Under the pieces are notes generated by a model. It worked only from the letters and a program-made list of their open reading frames with translations, searched no databases and was not told where the DNA came from. This document shows, in pieces, positions 8,922 through 17,934 of a stretch of DNA of 64,000 nt. The stretch lies in assembly GCA_001769505.1 (NCBI GenBank), contig MEOF01000053.1, forward strand, positions 1-64,000. The letters run 5' to 3'. The DNA comes from Bacteroidetes bacterium GWF2_33_38. GTDB lineage: Bacteria; Bacteroidota; Bacteroidia; Bacteroidales; GWF2-33-38. The position numbers and the translations under genes were made by a program. How positions within the stretch are numbered: the first letter of the stretch is position 1; each line of letters starts with the position of its first letter.

Positions 8922-9680
8922 TTAACAATATGTGGTTTCACAATATTCAATATCGGTTAAATACAAAGCTTTTGCCGGCATCGAAGAACCTGCTTCGCAT
9001 CGGTTTTTGGCTTCTATTATGTTTCTAAAATCTTGAATTGAAAGTTTGCCAAGTCCAACGTCTAAAAGAGTTCCGGTAATAGCTCGTACCATGTTACGAA
9101 GAAAGCGGTTTGCCCGAATTTTAAAAACAAGTAAACTATCATCTCGCTCTTCCCATTTGGCATATATTATTTTGCACAAATTTGTTTTTGTGTCGGTATG
9201 TAGTTTTGAAAAACTGGTAAAATCTTCGTATTCAAACAATATGTCTGCTGCCTCATTCATTTTTTTTACATCAATTTTTCCATAAACATAATGTGAATAT
9301 TCGGTTAAAAACGGATTTTTAATTCTACTTATGTGATATTCGTAAGTTCGAGAAATAGCATCAAATCGAGCATGTGCATCGTGCTTAACCTTATATATCT
9401 TATATATGCTGATATCTGGTGAAAGAAAACGGTTGCATTTAAAAATCAGATTTTCTTGTTGATCTAAATCGTGTTGTTTTGAGTCGAAATGTGCAATAAA
9501 AAAACGAGCATGAACACCTGTATCAGTGCGACCTGCACCAGTAATGCTAATTTCTTCTGCCAGCAAAATCGATATACATTTTGTAAGTTCAGCCTGAACC
9601 GAAACGCTGTTAGGTTGAATTTGCCAGCCAAAATATTTTGTGCCTTTATATGCCAATTCTATGAAATATCGAGTGTTCAT
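8922..9680 (-). CDS. truA: tRNA pseudouridine synthase A
   Basis: The 252-residue product converts uridines 38-40 in the anticodon arm of many tRNAs to pseudouridine. The catalytic aspartate is Asp53 in GAGRTDTGVHAR. Other TruA hallmarks are YKGTKYFGWQ near the N-terminus, SRTYEYHI in the middle and FLRNMVRAITGTLLDVG near the C-terminus. The frame continues one codon to a TTG at 9683, but ATG at 9680 is the natural start. Convergent with the acyl-CoA ligase gene and divergent from the Bat cluster. Confidence 0.95.
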   Translation of the reverse strand: MNTRYFIELAYKGTKYFGWQIQPNSVSVQAELTKCISILLAEEISITGAGRTDTGVHARFFIAHFDSKQHDLDQQENLIFKCNRFLSPDISIYKIYKVKHDAHARFDAISRTYEYHISRIKNPFLTEYSHYVYGKIDVKKMNEAADILFEYEDFTSFSKLHTDTKTNLCKIIYAKWEERDDSLLVFKIRANRFLRNMVRAITGTLLDVGLGKLSIQDFRNIIEAKNRCEAGSSMPAKALYLTDIEYCETTYC

Positions 9681-9707
9681 CAATTTGTATTAACGAATTT
9701 TAACGGT

Positions 9708-9715
9708 CAAACTTA
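9708..9715 (-). promoter_or_regulatory. Probable truA -7 element (TAAGTTTG)
   Basis: On the minus strand TAAGTTTG fits TAnnTTTG and lies 27 bases upstream of the truA ATG. No well-spaced -33 box was seen. Confidence 0.4.
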
Positions 9716-9759
9716 ACAAAAATTAACAAAAATTTGATTCAATAAACTTAACAAAATTA

Positions 9760-9767
9760 TACTTTTG
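9760..9767 (+). promoter_or_regulatory. Probable Bat-cluster -7 element (TACTTTTG)
   Basis: TACTTTTG fits TAnnTTTG and lies 71 bases before the moxR-type ATG. A TTTG at 9733-9736 could serve as the -33 box, although the 23-base spacing is a little long. Confidence 0.4.
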
Positions 9768-9838
9768 AACTTCTTTTAAAGAATCGAATAATCTTTGCTA
9801 AAATACAAGTTAAATTAATAATAAACAATTAATTGAAT

Positions 9839-10834
9839 ATGAACGAAACAGTTGACATTAAGGAATTAAACGAACGAATACAGAAGGAGAGTGCCTTTAT
9901 CGACATTGTTACCATGGAAATGAATAAGGTAATTGTTGGTCAAAAGCATTTAGTAGAAAGTCTTTTGATAGGCTTGTTATCAAACGGACACATTTTGTTG
10001 GAGGGAGTTCCTGGTTTGGCTAAAACCCTAGCTATTAATACTCTTGCAAGTGTAATTGATGCTAAATTCAGTCGAATTCAGTTTACGCCAGATTTACTTC
10101 CAGCCGACTTGTTGGGTACGCTTATTTACAGCCAAAAGAAAGAAGAATTTGTGGTAAAAAAAGGACCAATTTTCGCTAATTTTATTTTAGCCGACGAAAT
10201 TAATCGTTCTCCAGCAAAAGTTCAAAGTGCTTTGCTAGAAGCAATGCAAGAAAGACAAGTTACAATTGGTGACCAAACTTATAAATTAGAAGACCCTTTT
10301 TTAGTTTTGGCTACTCAAAACCCGATTGAACAAGAAGGAACTTATCCACTACCCGAAGCTCAAGTCGATAGGTTTATGCTAAAAGTTGTAATCGACTATC
10401 CCAAAAAAGACGAAGAAAGAATGATTATTCGCCAAAACTTATTGAAAACTTTTCCAAATGCGAACTCTGCTCTAAAACCCGAAGACATAAACAAAGCTCG
10501 TAATGTTGTGAAAGACGTTTATATGGACGAAAAAATCGAGAAATATATTATTGATATTGTTTTTGCTACTCGTTATCCTGAAGAATACAATTTAGGTAAA
10601 TTTAAAAATATGATTAGCTATGGCGGCTCGCCTAGAGCAAGCATAAATTTGGCGATGGCAGCAAAAGCATATGCTTTTATTAAACGAAGAGGATATGTTT
10701 TACCTGAAGATGTTAGAGCTGTTTGTCACGATGTTATGCGTCATCGTATTGGCTTAACATACGAAGCAGAGGCAGAAAATATTTCTACCGTAGAAATCAT
10801 AAATGAAATACTTAATACTGTTGAAGTACCATAA
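9839..10834 (+). CDS. MoxR-family AAA+ ATPase of the Bat cluster
   Basis: A 331-residue MoxR ATPase, first gene of the Bat (Bacteroides aerotolerance) cluster. Walker A reads GVPGLAKT (56-63), the variant normal for MoxR; Walker B is FILADEINR (Asp119-Glu120); SALLEAMQERQVTIG and LATQNPIEQEGTYPLPEAQ complete the family signature. MoxR proteins act as chaperone-like ATPases with von Willebrand factor A (VWA) proteins, here BatA and BatB. The frame opens at a TTG (9833), but ATG at 9839 is a better start. Confidence 0.93.
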   Translation: MNETVDIKELNERIQKESAFIDIVTMEMNKVIVGQKHLVESLLIGLLSNGHILLEGVPGLAKTLAINTLASVIDAKFSRIQFTPDLLPADLLGTLIYSQKKEEFVVKKGPIFANFILADEINRSPAKVQSALLEAMQERQVTIGDQTYKLEDPFLVLATQNPIEQEGTYPLPEAQVDRFMLKVVIDYPKKDEERMIIRQNLLKTFPNANSALKPEDINKARNVVKDVYMDEKIEKYIIDIVFATRYPEEYNLGKFKNMISYGGSPRASINLAMAAKAYAFIKRRGYVLPEDVRAVCHDVMRHRIGLTYEAEAENISTVEIINEILNTVEVP

Positions 10835-10849
10835 TCTTTACTATATTTG
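10821..10849 (+). promoter_or_regulatory. Internal promoter in the Bat cluster (TTG-N18-TATATTTG)
   Basis: TTG at 10821-10823 and TATATTTG at 10842-10849 are 18 bases apart, near the spacing expected for the Bacteroidota vegetative promoter. It lies at the 3' end of the moxR-type gene and could drive the small exported protein and the downstream Bat genes separately. Confidence 0.5.
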
Positions 10850-10865
10850 AAATAAAAACTTTATC

Positions 10866-11273
10866 ATGAAAAAGCTATTCATTTCTATAGTAATTATTTT
10901 TGCGAACTTGACTTTTGTTGATGCTCAAATTCTGATTGGACACAATGTTGACGAGATTAGAAGCATGATGAAACGCATACGTCCGAATTTTCGTGAAGAT
11001 AATTCAACGGTCAATGCAAAATCAATTAAATACGTTGATAAAGCAAAAGATAATACCTTGATATTTTTTCTTTCACCTGAAGGTAAATGCTTATATTCAA
11101 AGTTTATGCTTGATGTTTCGTATGCAAAAAGTGCTGTTGATTCATTATCAAAAAAATACAAATATCTCGACAATCTTACATGGTACGCAGAAAAAGATGA
11201 TAAAGAATTTTCAATTAAAATGGTAAACAACGAATATTATTTTACGATTGTGATATCAGATAAAGAAGATTAA
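10866..11273 (+). CDS. Small exported hypothetical protein inside the Bat cluster
   Basis: A 135-residue protein with a clear signal peptide (MKKLFISIVIIFANLTF, cleavage after VDAQ). The mature part has no motif I recognise; it contains an FFLSPEGKCLYSKF strand pair and ends acidic (VISDKED). It sits between the MoxR ATPase and the DUF58 gene, 31 bases after the former and 19 before the latter, so it may be cotranscribed with the Bat genes. A promoter-like sequence precedes it. A link to Bat function is suggested only by position. Confidence 0.6.
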   Translation: MKKLFISIVIIFANLTFVDAQILIGHNVDEIRSMMKRIRPNFREDNSTVNAKSIKYVDKAKDNTLIFFLSPEGKCLYSKFMLDVSYAKSAVDSLSKKYKYLDNLTWYAEKDDKEFSIKMVNNEYYFTIVISDKED

Positions 11274-11292
11274 GAAAAATTTATTTTTCAAC

Positions 11293-12156
11293 GTGGAAGC
11301 AACCGAATTATTAAAAAAAGTTAGAAAAATTGAGATTAAGACTCGCGGACTGTCAAAACATATTTTTGCAGGTGAGTACCATAGTGCCTTCAAAGGTAAA
11401 GGTATGGCTTTTAGCGAAGTTCGAGAATATCAATACGGCGACGATATAAGAAGCATCGATTGGAATGTCACCGCTCGATTCAACCATCCATACATCAAGG
11501 TTTTTGAAGAAGAAAGGGAACTTACGGTTATTCTTTTAATAGACCTTAGTGCCTCAAAAGATTTTGGGACTCATGTTCAACTAAAACAAGATTTGATAAC
11601 CGAACTTGCAGCAGTTCTTTCATTCTCAGCAATCCAAAATAACGATAAAATAGGAGTCATATTTTTTACCGATAAAATCGAAAAATTTATTCCACCCAAA
11701 AAGGGAAAAACACATATTTTGAGAATTATTAGAGAATTACTCGATTTTAAACCCGAAAAGAAGAATACCGATATTTCAGGAGCATTAAAATATTTTAATA
11801 ATGTTATCAAAAAACGAAGTGTCGCTTTTGTAATTTCTGATTTTATTGATAAAAATTTTGAAGATGCACTTAGAATTGCAAATCGTAAACACGACGTAGT
11901 TGCTCTTCGAACTTACGATAAAAGAGAAACAGAACTTCCGTCAATGGGATTGATAAAAATGAAAGACGCTGAATCGGGAAACGAAACTTGGGTCGATACT
12001 TCTGATGCCGAAACTAGAAGTTCGTATAAAAAATGGTGGCTCGACACAGAAAAACAACTCAACGAAACTTTCAAAAAATCGGGTGTTGACTATGTTTATT
12101 TAAGGACAGATGAAGATTATGTACGTCCTTTATTAAACTTATTTAAACGTAGATAA
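11293..12156 (+). CDS. DUF58 protein of the Bat cluster
   Basis: A 287-residue DUF58-domain protein, the usual partner of MoxR ATPases. It has the hallmark GKGMAFSEVREYQYGDDIR followed by SIDWNVTARF (about residues 36-63) and a VWA-like second half with ILLIDLSASKDFG. Translation starts at GTG 11293; no ATG exists between the previous stop and the conserved part. The next gene begins four bases after its stop. DUF58 proteins are thought to work with MoxR in assembling or regulating metal-dependent envelope complexes; the precise function is not established. Confidence 0.9.
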   Translation: MEATELLKKVRKIEIKTRGLSKHIFAGEYHSAFKGKGMAFSEVREYQYGDDIRSIDWNVTARFNHPYIKVFEEERELTVILLIDLSASKDFGTHVQLKQDLITELAAVLSFSAIQNNDKIGVIFFTDKIEKFIPPKKGKTHILRIIRELLDFKPEKKNTDISGALKYFNNVIKKRSVAFVISDFIDKNFEDALRIANRKHDVVALRTYDKRETELPSMGLIKMKDAESGNETWVDTSDAETRSSYKKWWLDTEKQLNETFKKSGVDYVYLRTDEDYVRPLLNLFKRR

Positions 12157-12160
12157 ATTT

Positions 12161-13147
12161 ATGAGCAAAATAAGAAATTTAATCCTGTTAAGCATTAGTG
12201 TTTTGATGACAAATTTGTCAATTTCACAAAACATTACATTAAATGCTTTTTTAGATACCAATCACATTTTGATTGGTGACCAAATCAATTTGAACTTCGA
12301 AATTACTTGTCCTGAAAATGCAAAAATCGTTTTTCCTTTTTTTAAGGACACAATTATCAAAGAAGTCGAAGTGGTTAGTCAATCAAAAATTGATACAAGT
12401 CTGGCAAATGGGCTGATGACGTTGAAACAAAAAATATTGTTAACCTCTTTCGATAGTGGAGTTCATACAATTCCGGCTTTGTATTTTAAACTCAACATTG
12501 ACACATTAACTGACACAATAAGTTCATATCCATTGTATTTGAATGTTTACACAGTGCCCATTGATACTACACAACAAGCAATAATGGACATAAAGCAGCC
12601 TTACGATGCACCTATAACATTTAAAGAAATTTTACCTTATATAATTTATTCTTTATTAGCAATATTGATAATTTTTGCAGTTTATTATGTAATTAAGAAA
12701 TTAAAGAAAAATGAACCGATTTTAAAAGTTATTTCTAAACCTAAAGAGCCTGCACACGTTATTGCTATTAGAGAGTTGGATAAATTGAAAGAAAGCAAAT
12801 TGTGGCAACAAAATAAAACAAAAGCTTATCACAGCGAACTTTCCGAAATAGTTAGAAAGTATATTGAAAATAGGTTTAATGTTATGGCACTCGAACAAAC
12901 CACCGAAGAGATTTTGTTAGCTTTCAAAAAGTATTCATTCGTTGAACATTCAACCTACGAAAATTTGTATCAAATACTTCAACTTGCCGATTTGGTAAAA
13001 TTTGCAAAAGTAAATCCATTGCCCGACGAAAACGATATAAGTATTAAGAATGCTTACCTTTTTGTTCACGAAACAAAATTGGAAGTAAAACCCGAAGAAC
13101 AAAATCAAATAACAGAACAAGAAAAGATTAACGAAAATGTTGAATAA
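12161..13147 (+). CDS. Exported single-pass membrane protein of the Bat cluster
   Basis: A 328-residue protein with an N-terminal signal peptide (through NLSISQ), a beta-rich extracytoplasmic domain of about 130 residues resembling the immunoglobulin-like modules of BatD, a transmembrane helix near residues 160-182 (LPYIIYSLLAILIIFAVYYV) and a cytoplasmic helical tail with the ELDKLKESKLWQQ...YHSELSEIVRKYIE pattern seen in BatD-associated proteins. It occupies the slot between DUF58 and BatA found in other Bacteroidota clusters. Its 3' end overlaps the batA start by 11 bases, indicating translational coupling. Confidence 0.75.
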   Translation: MSKIRNLILLSISVLMTNLSISQNITLNAFLDTNHILIGDQINLNFEITCPENAKIVFPFFKDTIIKEVEVVSQSKIDTSLANGLMTLKQKILLTSFDSGVHTIPALYFKLNIDTLTDTISSYPLYLNVYTVPIDTTQQAIMDIKQPYDAPITFKEILPYIIYSLLAILIIFAVYYVIKKLKKNEPILKVISKPKEPAHVIAIRELDKLKESKLWQQNKTKAYHSELSEIVRKYIENRFNVMALEQTTEEILLAFKKYSFVEHSTYENLYQILQLADLVKFAKVNPLPDENDISIKNAYLFVHETKLEVKPEEQNQITEQEKINENVE

Positions 13148-14132
13148 TTTAGAATTTGCACATCCGAACTTTTTCTATTTGTTGTTGGTGTTGTTACCAA
13201 TGATTGTGTGGTATATTTTTCGCCAAAAGCAAGCAAATGCAAGTGTCCAAATTTCATCGCTACAAGGTTTTGAAAATTCAAAAAAAACAATGCGACTATA
13301 TTTGAGACATTCGTTATTTGTATTACGTTTAATCACAATTGTTTTTTTAATTTTTGTATTGGCCCGACCCCAATCAACAAATAGTTGGAAAAATGTTACA
13401 ACCGAAGGAATTGACATAATAATGGCAATGGATATTTCGAGTAGTATGCTTGCTGTTGATTTTAAGCCAGATAGATTAGAAGCCGCTAAAGAAGTTGCAT
13501 CTCAATTTATTTCTGGAAGACCTAGCGATAGAATTGGCTTAGTTGTTTTTAGTGGCGAAAGCATCACACAATGTCCATTAACTACCGACCATAATGTACT
13601 TTTAAATCTCTTTAAAGATATAAAAAGCGGAATGATTGAAGATGGAACAGCCATTGGATCTGGTTTAGGAACTTCAGTAAATCGTCTGAAAGATAGCAAA
13701 GCAATAAGCAAAGTTATTATTTTACTTACCGATGGTGTTAACAATTCAGGTGACATTGCTCCGACAACTGCTGCCGAAATAGCCAAAGCATTCGGAATTC
13801 GAGTTTATACAATCGGTGTTGGCTCAATGGGAACAGCTCCTTATCCAGTTCAAACTCCATTTGGATTACAATATCAAGATATGCCAGTTGAAATTGATGA
13901 AGATGTATTGACACAAATTTCATCAATCACAGGAGGAAAGTATTTCAGAGCAACCAATAAAGCAAAATTGGAGGAAATTTATTCTGAAATCGATAAACTA
14001 GAAAAATCGAAAATTGATGTAAAAGAATTTAGTAAAAGACACGAAGAATTTTTACTGTTTGCTTTTATCGCATTTGGAAGTTTTATTCTTGAAATGTTGT
14101 TAAAATATACTTGGCTAAAAAATATTCCATAA
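13137..14132 (+). CDS. batA: BatA, von Willebrand factor A membrane protein
   Basis: A 331-residue protein with two N-terminal transmembrane segments (about 11-27 and 58-76), a VWA domain and a C-terminal hydrophobic helix. The metal-ion-dependent adhesion site is DISSS (99-103), followed by a conserved threonine (DGTAIGSGL region) and LTDGVNNSG. The C-terminal helix (FLLFAFIAFGSFILEMLL) anchors it. BatA is one of the proteins linked to aerotolerance in Bacteroides fragilis. ATG 13137 lies within the 3' end of the previous gene. Confidence 0.9.
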   Translation: MLNNLEFAHPNFFYLLLVLLPMIVWYIFRQKQANASVQISSLQGFENSKKTMRLYLRHSLFVLRLITIVFLIFVLARPQSTNSWKNVTTEGIDIIMAMDISSSMLAVDFKPDRLEAAKEVASQFISGRPSDRIGLVVFSGESITQCPLTTDHNVLLNLFKDIKSGMIEDGTAIGSGLGTSVNRLKDSKAISKVIILLTDGVNNSGDIAPTTAAEIAKAFGIRVYTIGVGSMGTAPYPVQTPFGLQYQDMPVEIDEDVLTQISSITGGKYFRATNKAKLEEIYSEIDKLEKSKIDVKEFSKRHEEFLLFAFIAFGSFILEMLLKYTWLKNIP

Positions 14133-14147
14133 ATTAAAATTGAGTTT

Positions 14148-15182
14148 ATGTTTAGATTTGAACATCCAGAATATTTGTATGCTTTAGCATTAATACCTTT
14201 GCTAGTATTGCTCTATTGGCTTGCAGCTCAAATACGTAAAAAAGCATTGAAGCGTTTTGGCGAAAGTAATGTCATTTCTCAATTAATGCCCGAAATTTCA
14301 AAAAGTCGCCCCATGTTAAAATTTGTATTTTTAATTATTGGGTATATCTTTTTGGTTTTAGGAATTGCAAATCCACAAATTGGCTCAAAACTAGAAGAAG
14401 TAAAACGAGAAGGAGTAGAGTTAATGATTGCTCTTGACGTTTCAAATAGCATGATGGCCGAAGATATTCAGCCAAGCAGATTGGAGAGAGCAAAACAAGC
14501 AATATCTAAATTGGTTGACCGATTAAGTAGCGATAAAATAGGCTTAATCATATTTGCTGGACAGGCGTATGTGCAATTGCCGATTACTACTGATTATGCA
14601 TCGGCTAAAATGTTTTTATCGATGATAAATACAAATATGATTCCTGTTCAAGGCACTGCAATTGGAAAGGCTATTGAAATGTCAATGACATCTTTTTCTC
14701 CCGATAATGATAAAAACAAAGCAATCGTAATTATAACCGATGGCGAAAATCACGAGGATAATGCAATTGAAATTGCAAGTAAAGCGACTGAAAAAGGAAT
14801 AAAAGTTCACACCATTGGCATGGGATTACCCGAAGGTGGTCCTATACCTGTTGTTGGGAAATATGGACAACGTGATTTTAAAACCGATAGAGAAGGGAAT
14901 GTGGTTATTTCAAAATTAGATGAAACTATGTTACAGCAAATTGCTTCGGCAGGTGGTGGCATATATATTCGAGCAAACAATACAACCGTTGGGTTAAATA
15001 CTCTTTTTGAAGAATTAAGCAAGATGGAAAAAACCGAATTTGAATCTGAAATGTATTCCGATTACGAAGATAGATTTCAATATTTTATAGCTGTTGCTCT
15101 ATTTTTCTTTTTGCTCGATTTTATAATACTAAATAAGAAAAATAAAATGTTTAAAAACGTCAATATTTTTAAAGTAAAATAA
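14148..15182 (+). CDS. batB: BatB, von Willebrand factor A membrane protein
   Basis: A 344-residue paralogue of BatA that directly follows it (15-base gap). The topology is the same: N-terminal helices at about 9-27 and 57-75, a VWA domain with the metal site DVSNS (97-101), GTAIGKAIEMS and ITDGENHEDNA, then a C-terminal membrane helix (FIAVALFFFLLDFIIL). BatA and BatB together probably form the membrane-bound VWA core recognised by the MoxR ATPase. The lysine-rich tail after the last helix would face the cytoplasm. Confidence 0.9.
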   Translation: MFRFEHPEYLYALALIPLLVLLYWLAAQIRKKALKRFGESNVISQLMPEISKSRPMLKFVFLIIGYIFLVLGIANPQIGSKLEEVKREGVELMIALDVSNSMMAEDIQPSRLERAKQAISKLVDRLSSDKIGLIIFAGQAYVQLPITTDYASAKMFLSMINTNMIPVQGTAIGKAIEMSMTSFSPDNDKNKAIVIITDGENHEDNAIEIASKATEKGIKVHTIGMGLPEGGPIPVVGKYGQRDFKTDREGNVVISKLDETMLQQIASAGGGIYIRANNTTVGLNTLFEELSKMEKTEFESEMYSDYEDRFQYFIAVALFFFLLDFIILNKKNKMFKNVNIFKVK

Positions 15183-15239
15183 AAAATCACATAAATTGAT
15201 GAACTATTTTTTGAATATCATTAACAATTTTCAATTAAG

Positions 15240-15947
15240 ATGAAGACCTTAATTTTATTAATATCAATGTCTATTTCAATTGTAGTTTTGGCTCAGGAAG
15301 AGCGAAAACACATTCGCGATGGAAACAAAAGCTATAACGATTCTAAGTTTGAAGAATCCGAAATTTCGTATCGAAAAGCGATTGACAAATCTCCCAATTC
15401 GTTTAATGCAGCATTTAATTTGGGAGATGCTCTTTATAAACAAGAAAAATACGAAGAAGCTGCAAATCAGTTTCAAGCATTAGCTAGTAGAGATTTATCG
15501 AAGGAAGATCTTGCCAAAGTATATCATAATTTAGGAAATTCGTATTTACAAGCAGGAAAGTATCAAGAAAGCATTGATTCATATAAACAGGCTCTTCGAA
15601 ATAATGCTAATGATTTGGAAACAAAATACAATTTATCGTATGCTATGCGAATGATCCAACAACAGCAACAGAACAAAGATCAAAATCAAGAAAACGACGA
15701 TAAAAATAAAGAGCAACAAGAACAGCAAAATAAAGATAAACAAGAGCAAGAAAAAGAACAACAAAATCAGGAGCAGCAAAAAGAAAAGGAAAATAAAGAG
15801 CAACAAGAACAACAAAACCAAGAAATTTCGAAAGAAGATGCTCAACGTATGTTAGATGCTATGCAGAACGATGAAAAAGAAGCTCAAGAAAAAATGAAAA
15901 AAGCACAAGTCAGAACGCAAAAAGTTAAAGTTGAAAAAGATTGGTAA
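15240..15947 (+). CDS. batC: BatC, TPR protein with Gln/Glu/Lys-rich tail
   Basis: A 235-residue exported TPR protein. After a signal peptide (cleavage near VLAQ-EE) three tetratricopeptide repeats run to about residue 135 (for example AAFNLGDALYKQEKYEEAA and AKVYHNLGNSYLQAGKYQES). The next 60 residues are almost entirely Gln, Glu, Lys and Asn, a strongly biased tract conserved in kind in BatC proteins. The C-terminus (DAQRMLDAMQNDEKEAQEK) is helical. It is preceded by 57 bases and followed by batD. Its role as a scaffold between BatA/B and BatD is inferred. Confidence 0.85.
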   Translation: MKTLILLISMSISIVVLAQEERKHIRDGNKSYNDSKFEESEISYRKAIDKSPNSFNAAFNLGDALYKQEKYEEAANQFQALASRDLSKEDLAKVYHNLGNSYLQAGKYQESIDSYKQALRNNANDLETKYNLSYAMRMIQQQQQNKDQNQENDDKNKEQQEQQNKDKQEQEKEQQNQEQQKEKENKEQQEQQNQEISKEDAQRMLDAMQNDEKEAQEKMKKAQVRTQKVKVEKDW

Positions 15948-15994
15948 AATTCCGAAACGATATTTAATAATAGACAATTAATGATATTTATCAG

Positions 15995-17818
15995 ATGAAA
16001 AAACTACTTGGATTCATATTAGTATTATTTGTATCAATACCTTTAGTTGTTGCACAAAATATTTCTTTCAAAGCATCTGCTCCAAAGGCTGTATCTATTG
16101 GAGAAGCATTCCGACTTACTTATTCCTTAAATTCAAAAGGTTCAAATTTAAGAATGCCCAATCTCGATGAATTTAATGTATTATCAGGTCCAAATACTTC
16201 ATCGAGCAGTAGCGTAAGCATTGTAAATGGACAAATGTCGCAAACGGTAGAATATACATATACCTTTATTTTACAGGCTAAAAAAGCAGGAAAATTTAAA
16301 ATTCCGGCTTCAACTATTTCTGCAAACGGAAACGATTACACATGCAACGAACTTAACATTGAAGTTGTGCAAGGAAAAGTAAATAACGCTCAAGCAACTA
16401 ATTCGGAGACACCTCAAGCAACTACATCTGAAATAAGCGGCGAAGATTTGTACATAAGAGTTCATGTCAGTAGAAATAGTGTATATCAAGGCGAACATAT
16501 TTTGGCTACCATAAAAATATATACCAAACTCGATTTAGCAGGATTTGAAAATAGTAAACTTCCCGATTTTAATGGATTTTGGACTCAGGATTTAGAAATT
16601 CCAAATCAAATCTCGTTACAACAAGAAAACGTTGGTGGCGAAATATACAATGTTGGGGTAATTAAAAAAATGCTCTTGTATCCACAACATGGAGGCGATA
16701 TTGTAATAGAACCTTGCGAATTCGATTGCATTGTGAGACAACGAATACAAGGACGAAGAAGAAGTATGTTTGATGATTTTTTTGGAGGTTCGTACCAGAA
16801 CATCGTAAAAAAAATATTAAGTCCGAAAGTAACCATAAACGTAAAATCATTGCCTGCTAATAAGCCTGAGAGTTATACCGGAGCAGTTGGCGATTTAAAA
16901 ATGACGGCAAGTATTGATAAATTGGAGGTAAATACCAATGATGCCATTACCATGAAAGTTATTATTTCAGGAAATGGAAATCTTAAATTAATCGAAGAAC
17001 CTAAAATTGATTTTCCTCCTGATTTCGAAGCCTATGATCCTAAATTATCAACTGATATTAAGAATAGCGAAAATGGAAGCTCGGGAAGCAAAATATATGA
17101 ATATTTAATAATTCCTCGTCATGCTGGAAAATTTAGAATCCCTCCATTCGAATTTTCATATTTCGATGTTAAGAGCAAAAGCTACAAAACCATTTCGTCA
17201 GAAGAATATGAAATAACGGTTAATAAGGGAGAAAATGATGAAGGCGGAACGGTGGTTTCAAATTTTTCAAAAGAAGATGTTAAATACATAGGAAGAGATA
17301 TTCGCTTTATAAAAACAGCAGGTATTCGCCTATCGAAAAAAGACAATTATATTTTTGGTTCATTGTTCTTTAATATTCTGTACCCGTTGGCTACAGTGCT
17401 TTTTGTAGTTTTACTTGTGTTAAGGCGTAAACGAATTCGCGAAAATTCAAATCTAGTGCTGGTAAAAAACAAAAAGGCAAATAAAATGGCAAAAAAACGC
17501 TTGAATTTGTCCAATAAATATTTAAAAGAAAATAACAAAGAACAATTCTATACCGAAGTTTTAAGAGCTTTATGGGGATATTTAAGCGATAAATTAGGAA
17601 TTCCTTTAGCTGAACTTTCAAAAGACAATGTGGTTGATGCCTTGCAACAATTTTCTATTTCAGATGAAGAACAATCACAACTTTCGAGTTTAATCGATAA
17701 TTGCGAGTTTGCTCGATTTGCTCCTGAAGCAAGTTCAATTAGCATGAACGAAATGTACGAAAACACTATCCAAATGATTAGTTTGCTAGATAATAAAATT
17801 AAAAAAGTTAGAAGCTAG
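15995..17818 (+). CDS. batD: BatD, large exported immunoglobulin-like membrane protein
   Basis: A 607-residue protein of the BatD (oxygen tolerance) family. It has a signal peptide (cleavage near VVAQN), several beta-sandwich modules with family features such as SVSIVNGQMSQTVEYTYTF, FWTQDLEIP and IPPFEFSYFDVKSKSYKT, a transmembrane helix near residues 452-472 (FFNILYPLATVLFVVLLVL), and a cytoplasmic helical domain (FYTEVLRALWGYLSDKLGIP) typical of the family C-terminus. Probably the periplasmic sensor or substrate-contact part of the Bat complex. A short AT-rich repeat follows its stop. Confidence 0.88.
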   Translation: MKKLLGFILVLFVSIPLVVAQNISFKASAPKAVSIGEAFRLTYSLNSKGSNLRMPNLDEFNVLSGPNTSSSSSVSIVNGQMSQTVEYTYTFILQAKKAGKFKIPASTISANGNDYTCNELNIEVVQGKVNNAQATNSETPQATTSEISGEDLYIRVHVSRNSVYQGEHILATIKIYTKLDLAGFENSKLPDFNGFWTQDLEIPNQISLQQENVGGEIYNVGVIKKMLLYPQHGGDIVIEPCEFDCIVRQRIQGRRRSMFDDFFGGSYQNIVKKILSPKVTINVKSLPANKPESYTGAVGDLKMTASIDKLEVNTNDAITMKVIISGNGNLKLIEEPKIDFPPDFEAYDPKLSTDIKNSENGSSGSKIYEYLIIPRHAGKFRIPPFEFSYFDVKSKSYKTISSEEYEITVNKGENDEGGTVVSNFSKEDVKYIGRDIRFIKTAGIRLSKKDNYIFGSLFFNILYPLATVLFVVLLVLRRKRIRENSNLVLVKNKKANKMAKKRLNLSNKYLKENNKEQFYTEVLRALWGYLSDKLGIPLAELSKDNVVDALQQFSISDEEQSQLSSLIDNCEFARFAPEASSISMNEMYENTIQMISLLDNKIKKVRS

Positions 17819-17821
17819 ATG

Positions 17822-17869
17822 TTGGAAATTAGAAATTGGAAGTTAGAAATTGGAAATTGGAAGTTAGAA
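17822..17869 (+). repeat. Short tandem-like repeat (TTGGAA/TTAGAA units)
   Basis: The segment is built of alternating TTGGAA, ATTAGAAATTGG and AAGTTAGAA units, imperfectly repeated over 48 bases between batD and batE. It resembles a degenerate microsatellite and could vary in length by slippage. Confidence 0.6.
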
Positions 17870-17934
17870 TGAAAAACAATTATTTTACTTGATATTATAA
17901 TATGTTTATAACACTGAAAAAAGAAATTTGGAAT

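Noticed and set aside
15633-15845. Leucine/phenylalanine-rich frame on the minus strand
   Set aside because: It is the antisense of the CAA/GAA/AAA tract in batC, which reads as Leu/Phe on the other strand.
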